A stretch of DNA of 64,000 nucleotides from Ophiobolus disseminans (Eukaryota; Ascomycota; Dothideomycetes; Pleosporales; Phaeosphaeriaceae): positions 880,964 through 944,963 of the forward strand of contig MU006226.1 of the NCBI GenBank assembly GCA_010093685.1, read 5' to 3'. Shown here piece by piece: positions 1 to 10,854 of the stretch. The translations under genes were made by a program, and so were the position numbers. The notes below the pieces were generated by a model, which saw only the letters and a list, made by a program, of their open reading frames with translations, was not told the DNA's origin and searched no databases. Each line of letters opens with the position of its first letter. The first letter of the stretch is position 1.

Positions 1-375
1 CCTATTCGCTTGTGGCAGTGCTACGCTCCTGTTATATTTGTGACTTTGCTTATACTACTCTTTGGCGCTTTGACCATATGGGAGGATGGTACCACGTTCT
101 CAGTTGGGTTCTCACGTATCCTGGTCACAACCCGCAACACAACACTCGACCATATCAGTCGTGGGGCGTGTCTGGGTAACGATCCATTTCCTGTCGAGCT
201 CATGCATACGCAACTTCGTTTTGGAGCGGTTGGTGGTGGTGGAAGTGCCGGCGACGGCTTGGGTCACCAGGGGCCCGGTCACTGCGCTTTTGGTGTTGAC
301 TCTGAAGTGGCGCCCATTGAAAGAGGTGTTCCTTACGCAGGCTTGCGACAGAGGACGAAGAAGTCGGAGGCTTGA
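1..375 (+). CDS. C-terminal part of a putative membrane protein, cut by the left window edge
   Basis: The frame is open from base 1 to a TGA ending at 375, with no ATG at a sensible start, so this is the 3' end of a gene that begins outside the window. The visible part starts with a hydrophobic segment of about 20 residues (YAPVIFVTLLILLFGALTIW) that looks like a last transmembrane helix. A roughly 90-residue hydrophilic tail follows, with an LDHISRGACLG / DPFPVELMHTQLRFG stretch and a basic end (LRQRTKKSEA). That tail reads as genuine coding sequence, and I recall similar tails in unnamed fungal membrane proteins, but no function can be given. The opposite strand also has an open frame here (112-429) that I consider a shadow. 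Confidence 0.45.
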   Translation, partial: PIRLWQCYAPVIFVTLLILLFGALTIWEDGTTFSVGFSRILVTTRNTTLDHISRGACLGNDPFPVELMHTQLRFGAVGGGGSAGDGLGHQGPGHCAFGVDSEVAPIERGVPYAGLRQRTKKSEA

Positions 376-1822
376 AGCGATGGCGGTATATGAAATGTCA
401 ACATTGTCTTCTTCATAAGCAAAACTCATTCTTGCTCAATTGTAATTGTAATTTCCCCTATGCTGACAGAGAATGGCTTTTCGTTGTTGACAATAAATCC
501 ACATCGTTCTGTAAACGAGATAAAGTACCCTCTTAGTACTTCTGGCGCTAGGCTAGCGCAGAGTCCCATGTTGTATCCTTCGGCTCTTCCATGAAGCTCC
601 GAGTTCTTCCCAGCGTCTCATTTCCATGTTTGTCATGGTTTAAAGTCTGTCGACACGCAGCGCTTTATTGCGCAAGTTGATCCACAGAATCAAACTGGTC
701 GAGCATTTCTGAGCAGCGAGGAAAGAGTGTGATGGCACGGCCGTAATGGATTTGGGAGGACTTTGTATGTCTCTCGATGGTATTGATGCCGTGAGAGGAT
801 TGCGGAAGATTGCAAGCGAGTTGGTAGGGGGTTATGAAGCCTGATGCACGTTAGAGTTGTTCCGGTCGATGTTCCGGTCGAAAAGTAGGGACGACTTCAC
901 ATACCGATAGGTCCTCCGCCTACCATGAACATGTCGGCATGCTCTAACTTTGTCACTCATACGGTACAATGTCTATTTTAGTCAAGCTTCGCCATCGTCA
1001 CACGCCAAATCATCTTAACAAGCATCGAATTTCCCACTGTGGACACTGTCGTGCATGCCGCATGGGTAACGGTTCAGCCATATCGACGATACGAGCTACC
1101 TGGAAACAACTGGATCATGTTAGTCAAATGCCGTGATGAAGATATTCGCGTTGGAGATGTAGCGACGCGACAGAAGACCAGCAAGTCGGTGGTTCGCGTC
1201 GTGGAGCCGATAAGATAAGAGGACACCAGCTGGCCTCGGCAGGTGATTTTCGCGCCTCCTTCCACCTCACTTCACGTTTAGCACTAGACGAGCAGAAGCA
1301 CTCAGTCCTAATCGGAACTAATCCCTTTGAGCTTACAGCGTGCTTCGACGAACTGTTTACGAGGAAAGGATGCTTCACTCCCAACTCGAGATATGCCACA
1401 GCCACGAGTCCACGACAGCCTCTTTGAGGCATGGAGGAGTAGACCATCGCGAACTATTTGAGATCCGAAGCCGGTACCTCAAACGTGTACAGTAGACCGT
1501 TACCGTAAACGTTTGGAAATGCTCCCGCAACGTGCAACAACAGTTAGCATACTAGCTACCGGGTCTTCGGGCCTCGTTCCTAGAGTCCCACAGCATGTGG
1601 AGACCTTCGTGCTCAAGGCAGCTGTATTTTCAATCACTCCCCTCGTAAGGCACGTTACCTATAAAACTTTGGAATCGAGTGGGTATTCACTACACGCTTC
1701 GCAAAATCCCACCTTCATAACGGAACATTTGCTTCATAGATAGTAAGGACTTACCTCAACTGAGAAGTTGCTCACATCAAATTCTGCTCAAGAACATACT
1801 AGTTGAGTGTTGTTTCACAAAC
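376..1822. other. Intergenic, no supported gene
   Basis: Short frames occur on both strands (for example 1124-1447 minus and 1513-1743 plus), but none has a recognisable domain or convincing splice context. A perfect 12-bp tandem duplication lies at 858-881. The last few hundred bases presumably carry the promoter of the downstream esterase. Confidence 0.5.
858..881. repeat. Perfect 12-bp direct tandem duplication
   Basis: Two adjacent perfect copies of TGTTCCGGTCGA (858-869 and 870-881) lie in intergenic DNA. The unit contains CCGGTCGA and could be a duplicated binding site or a simple slippage product. No function is shown. Confidence 0.85.
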
Positions 1823-3537
1823 ATGTCAGACCCAAAAGGCAACATGGCAGCATCCACTTCTCCACACCCATCAACATATGCTTTCGTACACCCTACCCTG
1901 GGTTCCCTGACCGGCTTGGTATCCCCAGAAACCCCAGACGTCGTCCGCTTCCGCGCAATCCCCTACGCCACATTCCCAGGTCGCTTCCAGCACTCCGTAC
2001 TCCGGGAAGACCTCGAAGGGCTCTCTCGAGACTTCACAAAACAGGGATATGCATGCCCGCATACCTTCAGCTTGGACGACATTCACAGCGGTGGTCCGCA
2101 TTCAGGTCAAGAGCCCGTCGACACATCCGAGTTCGAGAGTCTGATACTAGACGTAAACGTGCCGCGCTCGCATCTGGAGGCGTTGAGTAAGGAGAGTGTG
2201 GGGAAGTTGCCCGTAATGACATATATCCACGGCGGAGGCTTCATGCTGGGCAAAATCGACGCTCAACACAACACAGCTTACATGGCTCAACACTCCATGT
2301 CTATCTCTAAGCCTGTGATATCTGCGGCCATTCAATATCGTCTTGGAGCGCTAGGCTTCATGGCGATACCTGATGGCGGGAAGAACTTCGGACTGAAAGA
2401 TCAACGCAATGCACTTCTCTGGATCCAAAAGTTCATCGACGGCTTTGGCGGTGACGAAGGACGTGTCTCTTTGTTCGGAGAGAGTGCGGGTGGTTTTTCG
2501 ATATGCTGCCATATGCTATCCCACCCTCCGCCGTCTGGACCGCTGTTCAATCGTGTCATGATTATGAGTGGCATCCTTGGCCCAGTGACGGCACCATCGT
2601 CTGAAGAGGACGCGACCGAGGTATTCAAGAAGATCTGCACGAACCTCAGTATCCAGGAATGCGGCGAAAATGCACTCACCAAACTCCATGCTCTCGATGT
2701 CCAATCTCTCGTCACAGCGAGCGACATTTACACATCCCAAGGAAACCTATGGCGCCCCGTCTCAGACCCGTCTTTTTTCCGCTCAGACATAACTTGGGAT
2801 AAAGTTCCCGAGCTCCTTGGTGAATGCGAATGGGTTGACGAGATCATCATCGGGAATACTGGCTTTGAAGGCCAGGCGAACCTGGGTGTTGCCAATAGCT
2901 TGACACCCCAATCATTCCTGGAGCACTTGAAACGGGAATTGAGCGATGAAGCCGCAAACAAAGTCATGAAAACATATGGGATGGCGCTTGATATGGACCA
3001 AAATACTTTCCTCACGCCCGCTATGCGGTGGTTCGGCGATCTAGTTTTCGATGGTATGTTTGCTCCGAGGCACAGCTTGTCTATCTTCACATAGCTTACA
3101 TATACACAGCGCCTATCCATGTATTTGCCAAACACATCACCGCACATACTTCGAAGCGGATCTATCGCTACGTCTTCGACATTCGCAATCCTTTTCCCAA
3201 CGCGCCGTTTTACCAACAAGCGCACCACTGGGCCGACGTATACTTCTTGTTTCGCGCAATGCAGTTCCGGTTCCCGCATCAGTGGCTCAAGGATGTGAGT
3301 GATCGGCATGCGGAGCTGTGGATCAACTTTGCATGCGGCGAGAAGCCGTGGAGTGAGTACAAGCATGGAGTGGTCATGGTTGCTGATGAGAGGGAGGGAT
3401 GGGTCGAAAAGACGATGGAAGAGTATGAGACGATGAGCAGGGTCAAGTGGGATAGGTTGGATAGCTTGTGGCAAGCGTGGAGCGAAAAAAAGGGAGCAAA
3501 ATGGGTGCCATTCGATATGGCAGCTCTGAAACCATAG
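1823..3537 (+). CDS. Type-B carboxylesterase/lipase family protein (alpha/beta hydrolase)
   Basis: The two exons are 1823-3053 and 3110-3537. The intron, 3054-3109 (56 nt), splits a codon to give VFDAPIHVF. The product is 552 aa. It has the carboxylesterase type-B layout: an oxyanion-hole HGGGF at about residues 136-140 and the nucleophile elbow GESAGG with Ser221. A C-terminal AHHWADVYFLF segment probably supplies the catalytic histidine, and the acid is probably the Glu in NTGFEGQ. There is no signal peptide, so it is likely intracellular, unlike secreted lipases of this fold. A second Met lies seven codons downstream. The gene is convergent with a beta-lactamase-family gene whose stop is only 16 bp away. 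The substrate cannot be predicted; family members hydrolyse carboxylic esters. Confidence 0.9.
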
Positions 3538-3553
3538 ATGTACCTGTTTACAT

Positions 3554-5405
3554 TCACAATTCCATCGCTTCCTGCTCATTCCACACTGTCGTTTTGTCGC
3601 TTTCCGTCCTCGTCAAATTGACCCTGAATGCACTCAGTTCAACTGCACCGAACTTCCCGTCTCTCCCCTTGTTCCAAAACGCAAGCTCGTTGAACCCTAC
3701 ACCTGCATACAGTGGACCGTCGAAATCTGCAATGCAAAAGTCATCCCAGATACTTCCTTCATCTTCTGCCCTCTCATTGGTGACAAGCATACGCCAAAGT
3801 TCTCCCTGCTGTTTCTTCTCATCACGGAATAACAAAGTAGGCTCCAGCGATGGATATGATGGCCCACGGCTGAACCTCTTTAGAAATGTGCCCAAGATAT
3901 CCGTGCCGTTAGAGACAAAACGCTCAACAATAAGGCCGCGGGTATCAGCTACGATGGTAATAGATGAGTTAAGAGTATGGTTTGTCGACGTGTACGTGCC
4001 CACATAGCGCTCTTGGAGTTGGCGAACTGAGATCTCTTCAGCGGCTTGGATTATTTTAGTGCTGACCGCATCAAGAAGTTTGTGGAATATACTTCCTTCG
4101 CCACCCACAAGAATGGTAAAGGCGATGTCGAGATCCGGCACCATGGCTATAATCGATGTGTACCCAGGTAGCCCGCCACCTTTCGTGATGAAGCGGACCA
4201 TGCGCCTAGAGTCTTTAAGAACGCGATCAGTGTGCAGGATCTCCCACGGCATTCCATAGAACGAGTTTAGACCTCCGGACGGGGATACTGGGTGTAGCCA
4301 ATTCAATCCGGCGATGGTGTTGTAGTGTGTCAAGATGTAGCGCAGGTATTTAGAGAGATCGGCCGTGGAGCTGTAGATACCGCCAGTGGGGTTCTGTATG
4401 CCTGCATCCACGTCCCAGTATTGTGGGTTCAGAGGAATGACGCCGGCACTATCTGGAGGGAGCGAGAGGGTGCTCTTGGACATATTCAGAGGCTTGAAGA
4501 TCGCGTCATCGATGTAGGATTTGTAGGTTCGGTTCGTAACCTTCTCGAGGACTAAGCCAAGGAGCTCGAATGCGACATTGCTGTAGGTGGATTTCATGTT
4601 CGGGGCGAAGAGTGGGCGTTTGCTCTTAACCACGTCAAGCAGATCTAGAGCATGTCAACAGAAGATAATTTTGTTGGATCCACAGTCTCCTCACCATTCG
4701 CATTGCATGGCTTCTCATAGTTTGGCGAGTACTCATCACAGTCTACCAGCCCCTTGCGCGACAAAAGCGGTAGACCGAGTTCAAGCGCGTCAGGCAGGCC
4801 CGAATTTCCGACATTTATAATGTCGCCTTGTGCAACTAGAGAAAGAGATCAGCCTGCATACCTTGTTAGACACGACAACCGTGGAAGCTGTTTGTCACGG
4901 AGTCATCTTCAATCCTACATTCGCGTGGTATGCCACTTAACTGACTGGCAAGACTTCGCAATGTGATGTCCTCCCACGGTATCGTTCCCTCTTGATCCGC
5001 CCTCAATTCTTTGATATATTTATTCACGGGATCATCCAAGCTCAGGTTGCCTGCCTGGTGCTGGTATAGTATACTGAGGACGGTGAAGGTCTTGGTGATA
5101 CTGGCAATTCGGTATAACGCGTCGCCGTTCACCTCGGGTATGTCGGGGCGGGATGCATTGCGCTCGCGGGCTGTGTGATGTCGAGACCACAGTGTTTCTT
5201 TCGAAGACGTGATCTCTATGGAGAAGGATGCCGAGGCAAATTCAGGTGCAGCGACTGCAAAAGTGAGTGCCGTATTGATCTTCGCGAACGCATGCTTCAG
5301 CACGGCGTCATTCGAGTCCAGATCTGGCAAAGGGTGAGCAATTGATGCTTCATAACACTTAGCGCTAGCCGTGGCAGCAAGCAAAAAGGTATACAGCAAC
5401 ACCAT
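3554..5405 (-). CDS. Secreted beta-lactamase-related serine hydrolase (class C / LACTB-like)
   Basis: The minus-strand exons are 5405-4919, 4835-4695 and 4644-3554, with introns of 83 and 50 nt. The product is 572 aa. An N-terminal signal peptide (about 15 residues, LLYTFLLAATASA) suggests secretion. The SxxK motif is SITK, with Ser102 as nucleophile and Lys105. The YxN motif is YSN at about 230-232, and the third conserved box is KGGGLPGY at about 364-371, in place of the KTG/HxG of other members. Splicing restores a continuous GIPREFAQGD sequence between exons 1 and 2. Fungal members of this fold are mostly peptidases or esterases of unknown substrate rather than antibiotic-resistance enzymes. 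The C-terminal ~170 residues form the small lipocalin-like extension seen in this group. Divergent from the glucuronoyl esterase gene across 1 kb. Confidence 0.92.
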
Positions 5406-6441
5406 TGTGGTGTTTGAAGCTCAAGGCAGCTACATGGAGGGGATTCGAAGTGGGGACGTGCATGCGGGATGCGGGATGCAGGACGATGCAGGAGCTAGGG
5501 CCAGCGCGACTCAGTATACAAACACCTGCTTTTCGACATCAACATCAATACTACAACCTGTCTTTCTTTTTGGTTGCCCGTGGTCTCTCAATGAAACGTC
5601 GTCTATTTGAACGCCATATTTCTGCTAACTTAGCAAACGAACATACGACGACTGTTTCACCGCACGCCAGGCAACAGACGCGTCCAAACCTTGTCATTTT
5701 CCATCGCCTCATCTCGTGCCTTTTCTTTTTCTTCACACTGTAAGTCTGTTCTTATTCATTGGGTTCGTTAAATGCTATTTTGCTCTTATGTACATCTACG
5801 CGCCGTCACGTGCGAACCTCTTATCCTGTCGACTTTGCAACGCCCAGTCAATTTCTAGGCCATCGAAAGTCGGAACGAAGGGATCCGACACAATCCTTTG
5901 TACCATCCTCTACCTAGGTATATTAACCTCCGCTGCTGCGTGTAGGCGGGACCGGTCTTTAACCGACAACATCCAAGGATCACTGCCCCACAAAGAACAA
6001 CTCTCAAGGCAGACACTTGCTTTTGATCAGAGGTCAACCCAATCCTCATGTTCAGAAGGACACTCATGCGTAAGGACTGGAGCACTTTGTATTACAATCA
6101 TAGGATCGATTCGTTGAGCTCGCTCAGCGTTGTGAATTGGGTACTTAAGGCATGGCATGGGTCCGCAAGGATGCCAATGCGGACACATAGCAATCATATA
6201 TGCCGGTTCTCATTCGGCATTGAACTAATAACGCGACAGACACGTAACTCAAACGGGTATGCGTATACTAGTTGGCGCGTGAACGTCCTTTGAGTGGATG
6301 AAATGGACATTCATGTGACGTTGACCTATATCGATACACGACGTAGCCTTTGACCCGGTGGCGTGTCGTCTGAACATATACAAACTATACCGCAGCTTCG
6401 TAACAATCGCACTCAAGCTTCTTTCCAAAATTCTCTCCAAG
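5406..6441. other. Divergent intergenic region between the beta-lactamase-family and CE15 genes
   Basis: No supported gene. The region serves as the upstream region of both flanking genes. It contains a palindromic TACCTAGGTA near 5911-5920 and pyrimidine-rich tracts near 5700-5740, but nothing I can tie to a named regulator. Confidence 0.45.
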
Positions 6442-7760
6442 ATGCGTTCAGATATCATCGCTGTCCTGGGCTTAGCAGCCACCGCTTATGCCGCCCCTCT
6501 GGAAGCCGAAAGCATCGAGCAAATGCTTAACCTCCTACCACGGCAAGCAAATGTGACATGTCCACCAACGCCAAACCCAATGCCCAAGGCAGCTGACTTC
6601 CCGTCAGTCAAGACCATGCCAGATCCTTTTCTCTACCTGGATGGCAAGACGCGCGTAAAAAGCAAGGACGAATGGTATCAATGCCGTCAGCCCGAGATCA
6701 TGAAACTACTACAAGAGTACCAGTACGGCTACTACCCTGATCACTCGCTCGAGACGGTTTCTGCGACAAGAAGTGGCAACGCCTTGACTGTCAGTGTTAC
6801 GGTCGGCGGGAAGAGCGCGTCCATTGCAGCGACGCTGAACCTACCGAGTGGAAGTGGACCATTTCCTGTCGTCATGTCGATTGGTGGCATGGACTCCAAG
6901 AGCTACATTAATGCTGGCATTGCTGTCGTAACTTTTGACTACGGCAAAGTCGCGGCAGATAGCAACAGCAAGAGTGGGTCGTTCTGGACACTGTATAGTG
7001 GCAAAGACATCGGTACGCATTCGCCTTACTCTTGTCACTCACATCTAACTGAACTTCTTAGGTGTTCTCACAGCTTGGGCGTGGGGCTTCCATCGCGTTC
7101 TCGACGGCATCGAACTCAAGGTCCCAGAAATCGATGCCACAAAGTCAGGTGTCACGGGCTGCTCTCGTCTGGGCAAGGCCGCTCTAGCCGCAGGTCTCTT
7201 CGATAAACGCATCGCAGTAACAATGCCCATGTGCTCCGGTGTCCAAGGTGCAGGACCATACCGATACAGCCAGAGCGGACAGGGCGAGAACCTGGAGAAT
7301 TCTGTAAGCCGATGCATTATCAGACAGAACACATGCATGTAAAGCTAACACTTTGTAGAAATCAGGCGCCGGCTGGTGGACCTCAAGCGGCATCTCTCAG
7401 TTTGTCAATAAGGCCACACAGCTTCCTTACGACGCCCACACTATCGTCGCCGCTATCGCACCTCGCGCTGTTATTCTTGAGCAGAACTCTGGTGATCAAT
7501 TCACGGACTCGAAGGGGACTGCACAAGTCACTTTCTCTGCCGCGAAGGTCGTGTACAACTGGCTCGGCGTTGGTGAAAAGCTTGGTATGAGCATACCGTC
7601 GGGAGGTCACTGCGATAACAATGGTTACGCGGATGTCCTACCTTTCGTCCAGAAGGTACTGCAAGGAAAGGCTACCACTCGCAATTTCGACGATCTAAAG
7701 ACTTGGAAGGCCATGCCTGAAACATATCCATGGGGGACTGACCTGCCCAAGGGAAAGTGA
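6442..7760 (+). CDS. 4-O-methyl-glucuronoyl methylesterase (CE15), secreted, with an unusual active site
   Basis: The exons are 6442-7012, 7062-7303 and 7359-7760 and the product is 404 aa. The start is the ATG followed by a clear signal peptide (IIAVLGLAATAYAA). CE15 enzymes cleave the ester between lignin alcohols and the glucuronic acid side groups of xylan. Diagnostic features seen are the GCSRLGK nucleophile motif, the GWWTSSG region and a late GGHCDNNGYADV segment that supplies the catalytic histidine. There is no cellulose-binding module. The usual PQESG segment that carries the catalytic Glu in characterised fungal enzymes reads PMCSG here, so the acid is missing at that place. An acidic pair in ILEQNSGD, after a later strand, may replace it. 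Both introns are about 50 nt with good junctions. Family call firm, activity uncertain. Confidence 0.9.
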
Positions 7761-8219
7761 GGGGGCGGTGGACGAGATGTGGGTTGCGGAAATAGGGCAT
7801 TATGCTAACCATGGAAAATGCATCGTTGAAGTCTGGTAGTCTGTTATCGCTTCGCTCTATCTTCTATGCACATTCTCAATTGCCGCTCGTCTCACGTCTC
7901 CGGCAGAGACGACTAAATATCGGCGGGACATTAGGTACCCTACTTGATTGATATATTTTTCGATTAGGTCTGAGACCGTTGACTGAATTCGTTCTGGTAT
8001 AACATGATGGCCCATGGTACTGATCTCCTTCCAGTATTGTGGTATGATCTCTCGGAAATACTAGCCAGTACCATGGTTTTCAACGTGAAGGGTCCGTCGC
8101 TAATTCATCAGTTTTGAAATATTCCACGCATCGAGTTATCACTTATCTTCTTTACAAATATTTGCCAGTCCACACTCCATAGCAACGCAATACTTCCATC
8201 CTTGCCCAAAGTAGCCACA
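7761..8219. other. Intergenic, 3' region of CE15 and promoter of small membrane protein
   Basis: I see no coding potential here. AT-rich stretches at about 7930-7970 and 8140-8170 precede the next gene. Confidence 0.5.
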
Positions 8220-8655
8220 ATGACTACAGACGAATCATATGCATGCCCTCAATACGGGCCACCCGATCCGCGAGACGCGGAGGTCGCCACACTCAAACGT
8301 CGCATCCGCGAGCTAGAAAACATCAACCCCAGATCGGGCTACAAACAGGATGACCATACGGAGGTCTGTGCGGCTATAGGTGTGGGTGCCGTACTCATCG
8401 CTTTCGCTTATAGCATCGCATTGATGCTGGAGCTCGAACGGGAGTGCAAGATCATTGGCTGTGCGACTACCTTTGCGGTGACATGGGGCCTTTACTACGG
8501 TTCTTGGAAGCTGCAGCTGCCAGAAGGGATGTCCATCACCATGGCAATGATCTTTAATCCTGCAGTAAGCCCCCCAACAAGTTATTATTGATGAAGCATC
8601 GCTGACCGTATCTTAGTTCTTCATACTCATGTTGCGGCTCGTCATCTACGGCTAA
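8220..8655 (+). CDS. Small membrane protein with coiled-coil N-terminus (unknown function)
   Basis: The exons are 8220-8564 and 8617-8655, joined in phase 0 across a 52-nt intron, giving 127 aa. A charged helical segment (EVATLKRRIRELEN, about residues 21-34) is followed by a hydrophobic helix (AAIGVGAVLIAFAYSIALML), a second hydrophobic stretch (IIGCATTFAVTWGLYYG) and a third one created by splicing (AMIFNPAFFILMLRLVIYG). No signal peptide and no known domain. Without the intron the frame runs only eight residues further, so the spliced form with its hydrophobic end is preferred. The next gene has the same order of parts and the same intron position. I do not recognise the family. Confidence 0.6.
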
Positions 8656-9365
8656 GATGTCGGGTGTTGCTGGATCGTACCGAAGCTATCGAAAGTCAGC
8701 AGTGAAGCAGAAGGAGAATGGTAAATTTGGCAGTTCAGTCACGGAGCAGAGCACGAGTTTGCTCATACCAACACACATTTGGTGTCACATTCGCCCCATA
8801 ATGCATATACGATCTGGCGTATGTAGAGACCAGACCTCAATTGCATAGATTTGATTCGACTACCATATACCATGCTTTGATTTGAGTGTTCTGTGAGCTT
8901 TTTCGTACGCATGTCTCTATCGCCAGACTTTGAGAGGCTCGACAACTAAGAGCTAAAATCTGCATAGTGTGCTGCAAACATGCCATCCGAAATTCTAAGA
9001 ACAAAATGATGCAAAATGCAAAATGCTGTAATGGTGTGTATAGTGAGAAGTAGAATCACCACAAGCCGTGGATGAAAACCTAGCCATAAAATGGCCTAGT
9101 CACTGGCTCTTGTATGGTGCGGTACTAGACTAGGTTAATGTGTAAGTTTGCTGGGCTCTACCTCGTATCCGTTTGGCCTGGTCTACCGGCTGCATCTGTC
9201 TCTAACGGCTACTATTAGAAATACCATACTTACAAGCCAGCAACTGAACAGATCGTTCCATAACGACAGATATCACACTGGCGCGGTATCTGAGCACCGC
9301 TACCAACGTTTTGAGAGCCATTCCACACACAATTTGCAACTCTCGTTCAACACCATTCTAGCAAC
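8656..9365. other. Intergenic between the two small membrane-protein genes
   Basis: Nothing coding that I can support. Near 9002-9025 the word CAAAATG occurs three times in 24 bases. The final ~200 bp are the likely promoter of the next gene. Confidence 0.45.
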
Positions 9366-9960
9366 ATGTCGCGAAAGCCTCATTGTGACAACTTACCTTT
9401 CGAAGACCTCTACTTTTTGCCCTCTTCATCTTCGTTAGCACGTCCTGCAACGCTGCACAGCTCTTGCAACTCTCCCAGTTCACTACCAGCCTACGACTCC
9501 CTCGGGACGCAAACCGACTCATATAACATGAGCCCCACCTCAGCTGCCGACTGCCCCTGTGCTCCATGCATTAAGACTCGTGAACGTTGCCATAGATGCA
9601 AGACCACGGCGGCCGAAAACAGCGCCCTGCTGAAGAAGCTTGAAATCTACGAGAACAAGCACGCTGCCAAGCAAGAGCGCAACACGTGCTTCATCATCAC
9701 GCTCCTCGCCTTTGCCTTCTGCTTCTGGGTCTCGACAGTCGCCTTTACAAACCACCAGGGCTATATGATCGTCTCGTGGATGGCACTTGGCCCCGTAAGT
9801 GACGATACAAGCCGTGAGACGAAGCACAGCTGATCTAGAACAGGCGTGCATCTTCATGATGGGGCTCGTCGACGATGAGTACGTGGACCGCGGTGTGCCA
9901 TCGCATTTCGGACCAAGGATTGCCGGCCGGTACGAGGTCCCACGTACGAAATGCTTGTGA
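9366..9960 (+). CDS. Small membrane protein with Cys-rich motif and coiled coil (unknown function)
   Basis: The exons are 9366-9794 and 9844-9960, joined in phase 0 across a 49-nt intron, giving 181 aa. The Ser/Pro-rich N-terminus (about 60 residues) leads into a cysteine cluster (CPCAPC, then CHRC) that could bind a metal. A short coiled coil (ENSALLKKLEIYENK) follows, then a hydrophobic helix (FIITLLAFAFCFWVSTVAF), a second hydrophobic segment interrupted by the intron (MIVSWMALGP / ACIFMMGLV) and a hydrophilic tail. The coil, helix, helix order and the intron inside the last helix match the neighbour at 8220. They may be diverged tandem paralogues, though sequence identity is low. No known domain. 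Confidence 0.6.
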
Positions 9961-10854
9961 CATGGACACTGACTTTGTACCTCCTTGGTCGCAGGTAGCC
10001 TATCTAATCTCAAAGACTTGTCAGCGTTGGACACAGAGGGAACGCCGATTGGGCATGATGATTTTGTGTCTACTTTGTATGTGAATGGAAGGATAGGTCA
10101 ATCTAGGGCTTAGTTTGGAGTAACCGCAATGCAAACTAGTTTGCAACTCCGCTGTCCGTATCCAACTAAGTCGTTGTCCCTAAATGAGGCTGACATTTGT
10201 GAAACGTGACGAGCATCGAAGCTGATAGAAGATCACCATAATCAAGTACGTGCGAATCGATTAACCCCTTGATCGTTGCGTAGTCGGCGCTCCACGGAAG
10301 TCATTCGTGGAAGAAGAGAGGGCGAGAGTTGGCGATGGTGGCTTTTTTAGCGCGCCATTTTCGTGTCTCACTCAACATCGCGCCAGACACCAAGACCTTG
10401 AATCGCGCACTTCCACACCCATGAGGCAGGTCAAATTCGCTTCTCAATAGGTTCTCGGCTGCGATGGAGTTCGACCTGGTTCACGGCGCCTATCTGGTCT
10501 TCCAGTAAACATGCTAGGCAACGCTAATTCCGCATCAGGAAGCCGTCAAGAGCGACCTGCAGCGACAAGAACCACCCAATGGTATCCCAGACGACGGACA
10601 ACATCCCATTGGTGATCATACCGTGTACTTGTGGATTGCGATCCTTGGTGTCACTTCGCATAACTTCGACATATGCTGATGACATGTTTGGGAGCCTATG
10701 TTGTGAGCATGCTGACCGCCGGGCGTTAGGCATTTCCCAAGGTTGACCGCGGGTAATTGTATATAAGGGCAACTTGCTTCATAAAACAAGTCAATTATCT
10801 GTTCATCTCTTCGTACCTACCTGGGAATTTTCTGCACAACTTCTCGTTGACAAC
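9961..10854. other. Intergenic upstream of the aminopeptidase gene
   Basis: No gene seen. The distal part (about 10140-10500) is unremarkable; the proximal part carries a TATA-like element, listed separately. Confidence 0.5.
10760..10767 (+). promoter_or_regulatory. TATA-like element of the aminopeptidase gene
   Basis: TATATAAG lies 95 bp before the ATG, a usual position for a fungal TATA box with a short leader. No transcript evidence is available. Confidence 0.5.

Noticed and set aside
1041..1430. Short coding-like peptides around 1041-1220 and 1220-1430 (plus strand)
   Set aside because: Two different frames each give 45-85 residues of plausible composition, but no start codon, splice signals or recognisable family join them.
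3554..5405. Reading the beta-lactamase-family gene as an antibiotic-resistance determinant
   Set aside because: The fold and SxxK motif are shared by many fungal peptidase/esterase-like proteins; the third box is KGGG rather than KTG and there is no resistance context.
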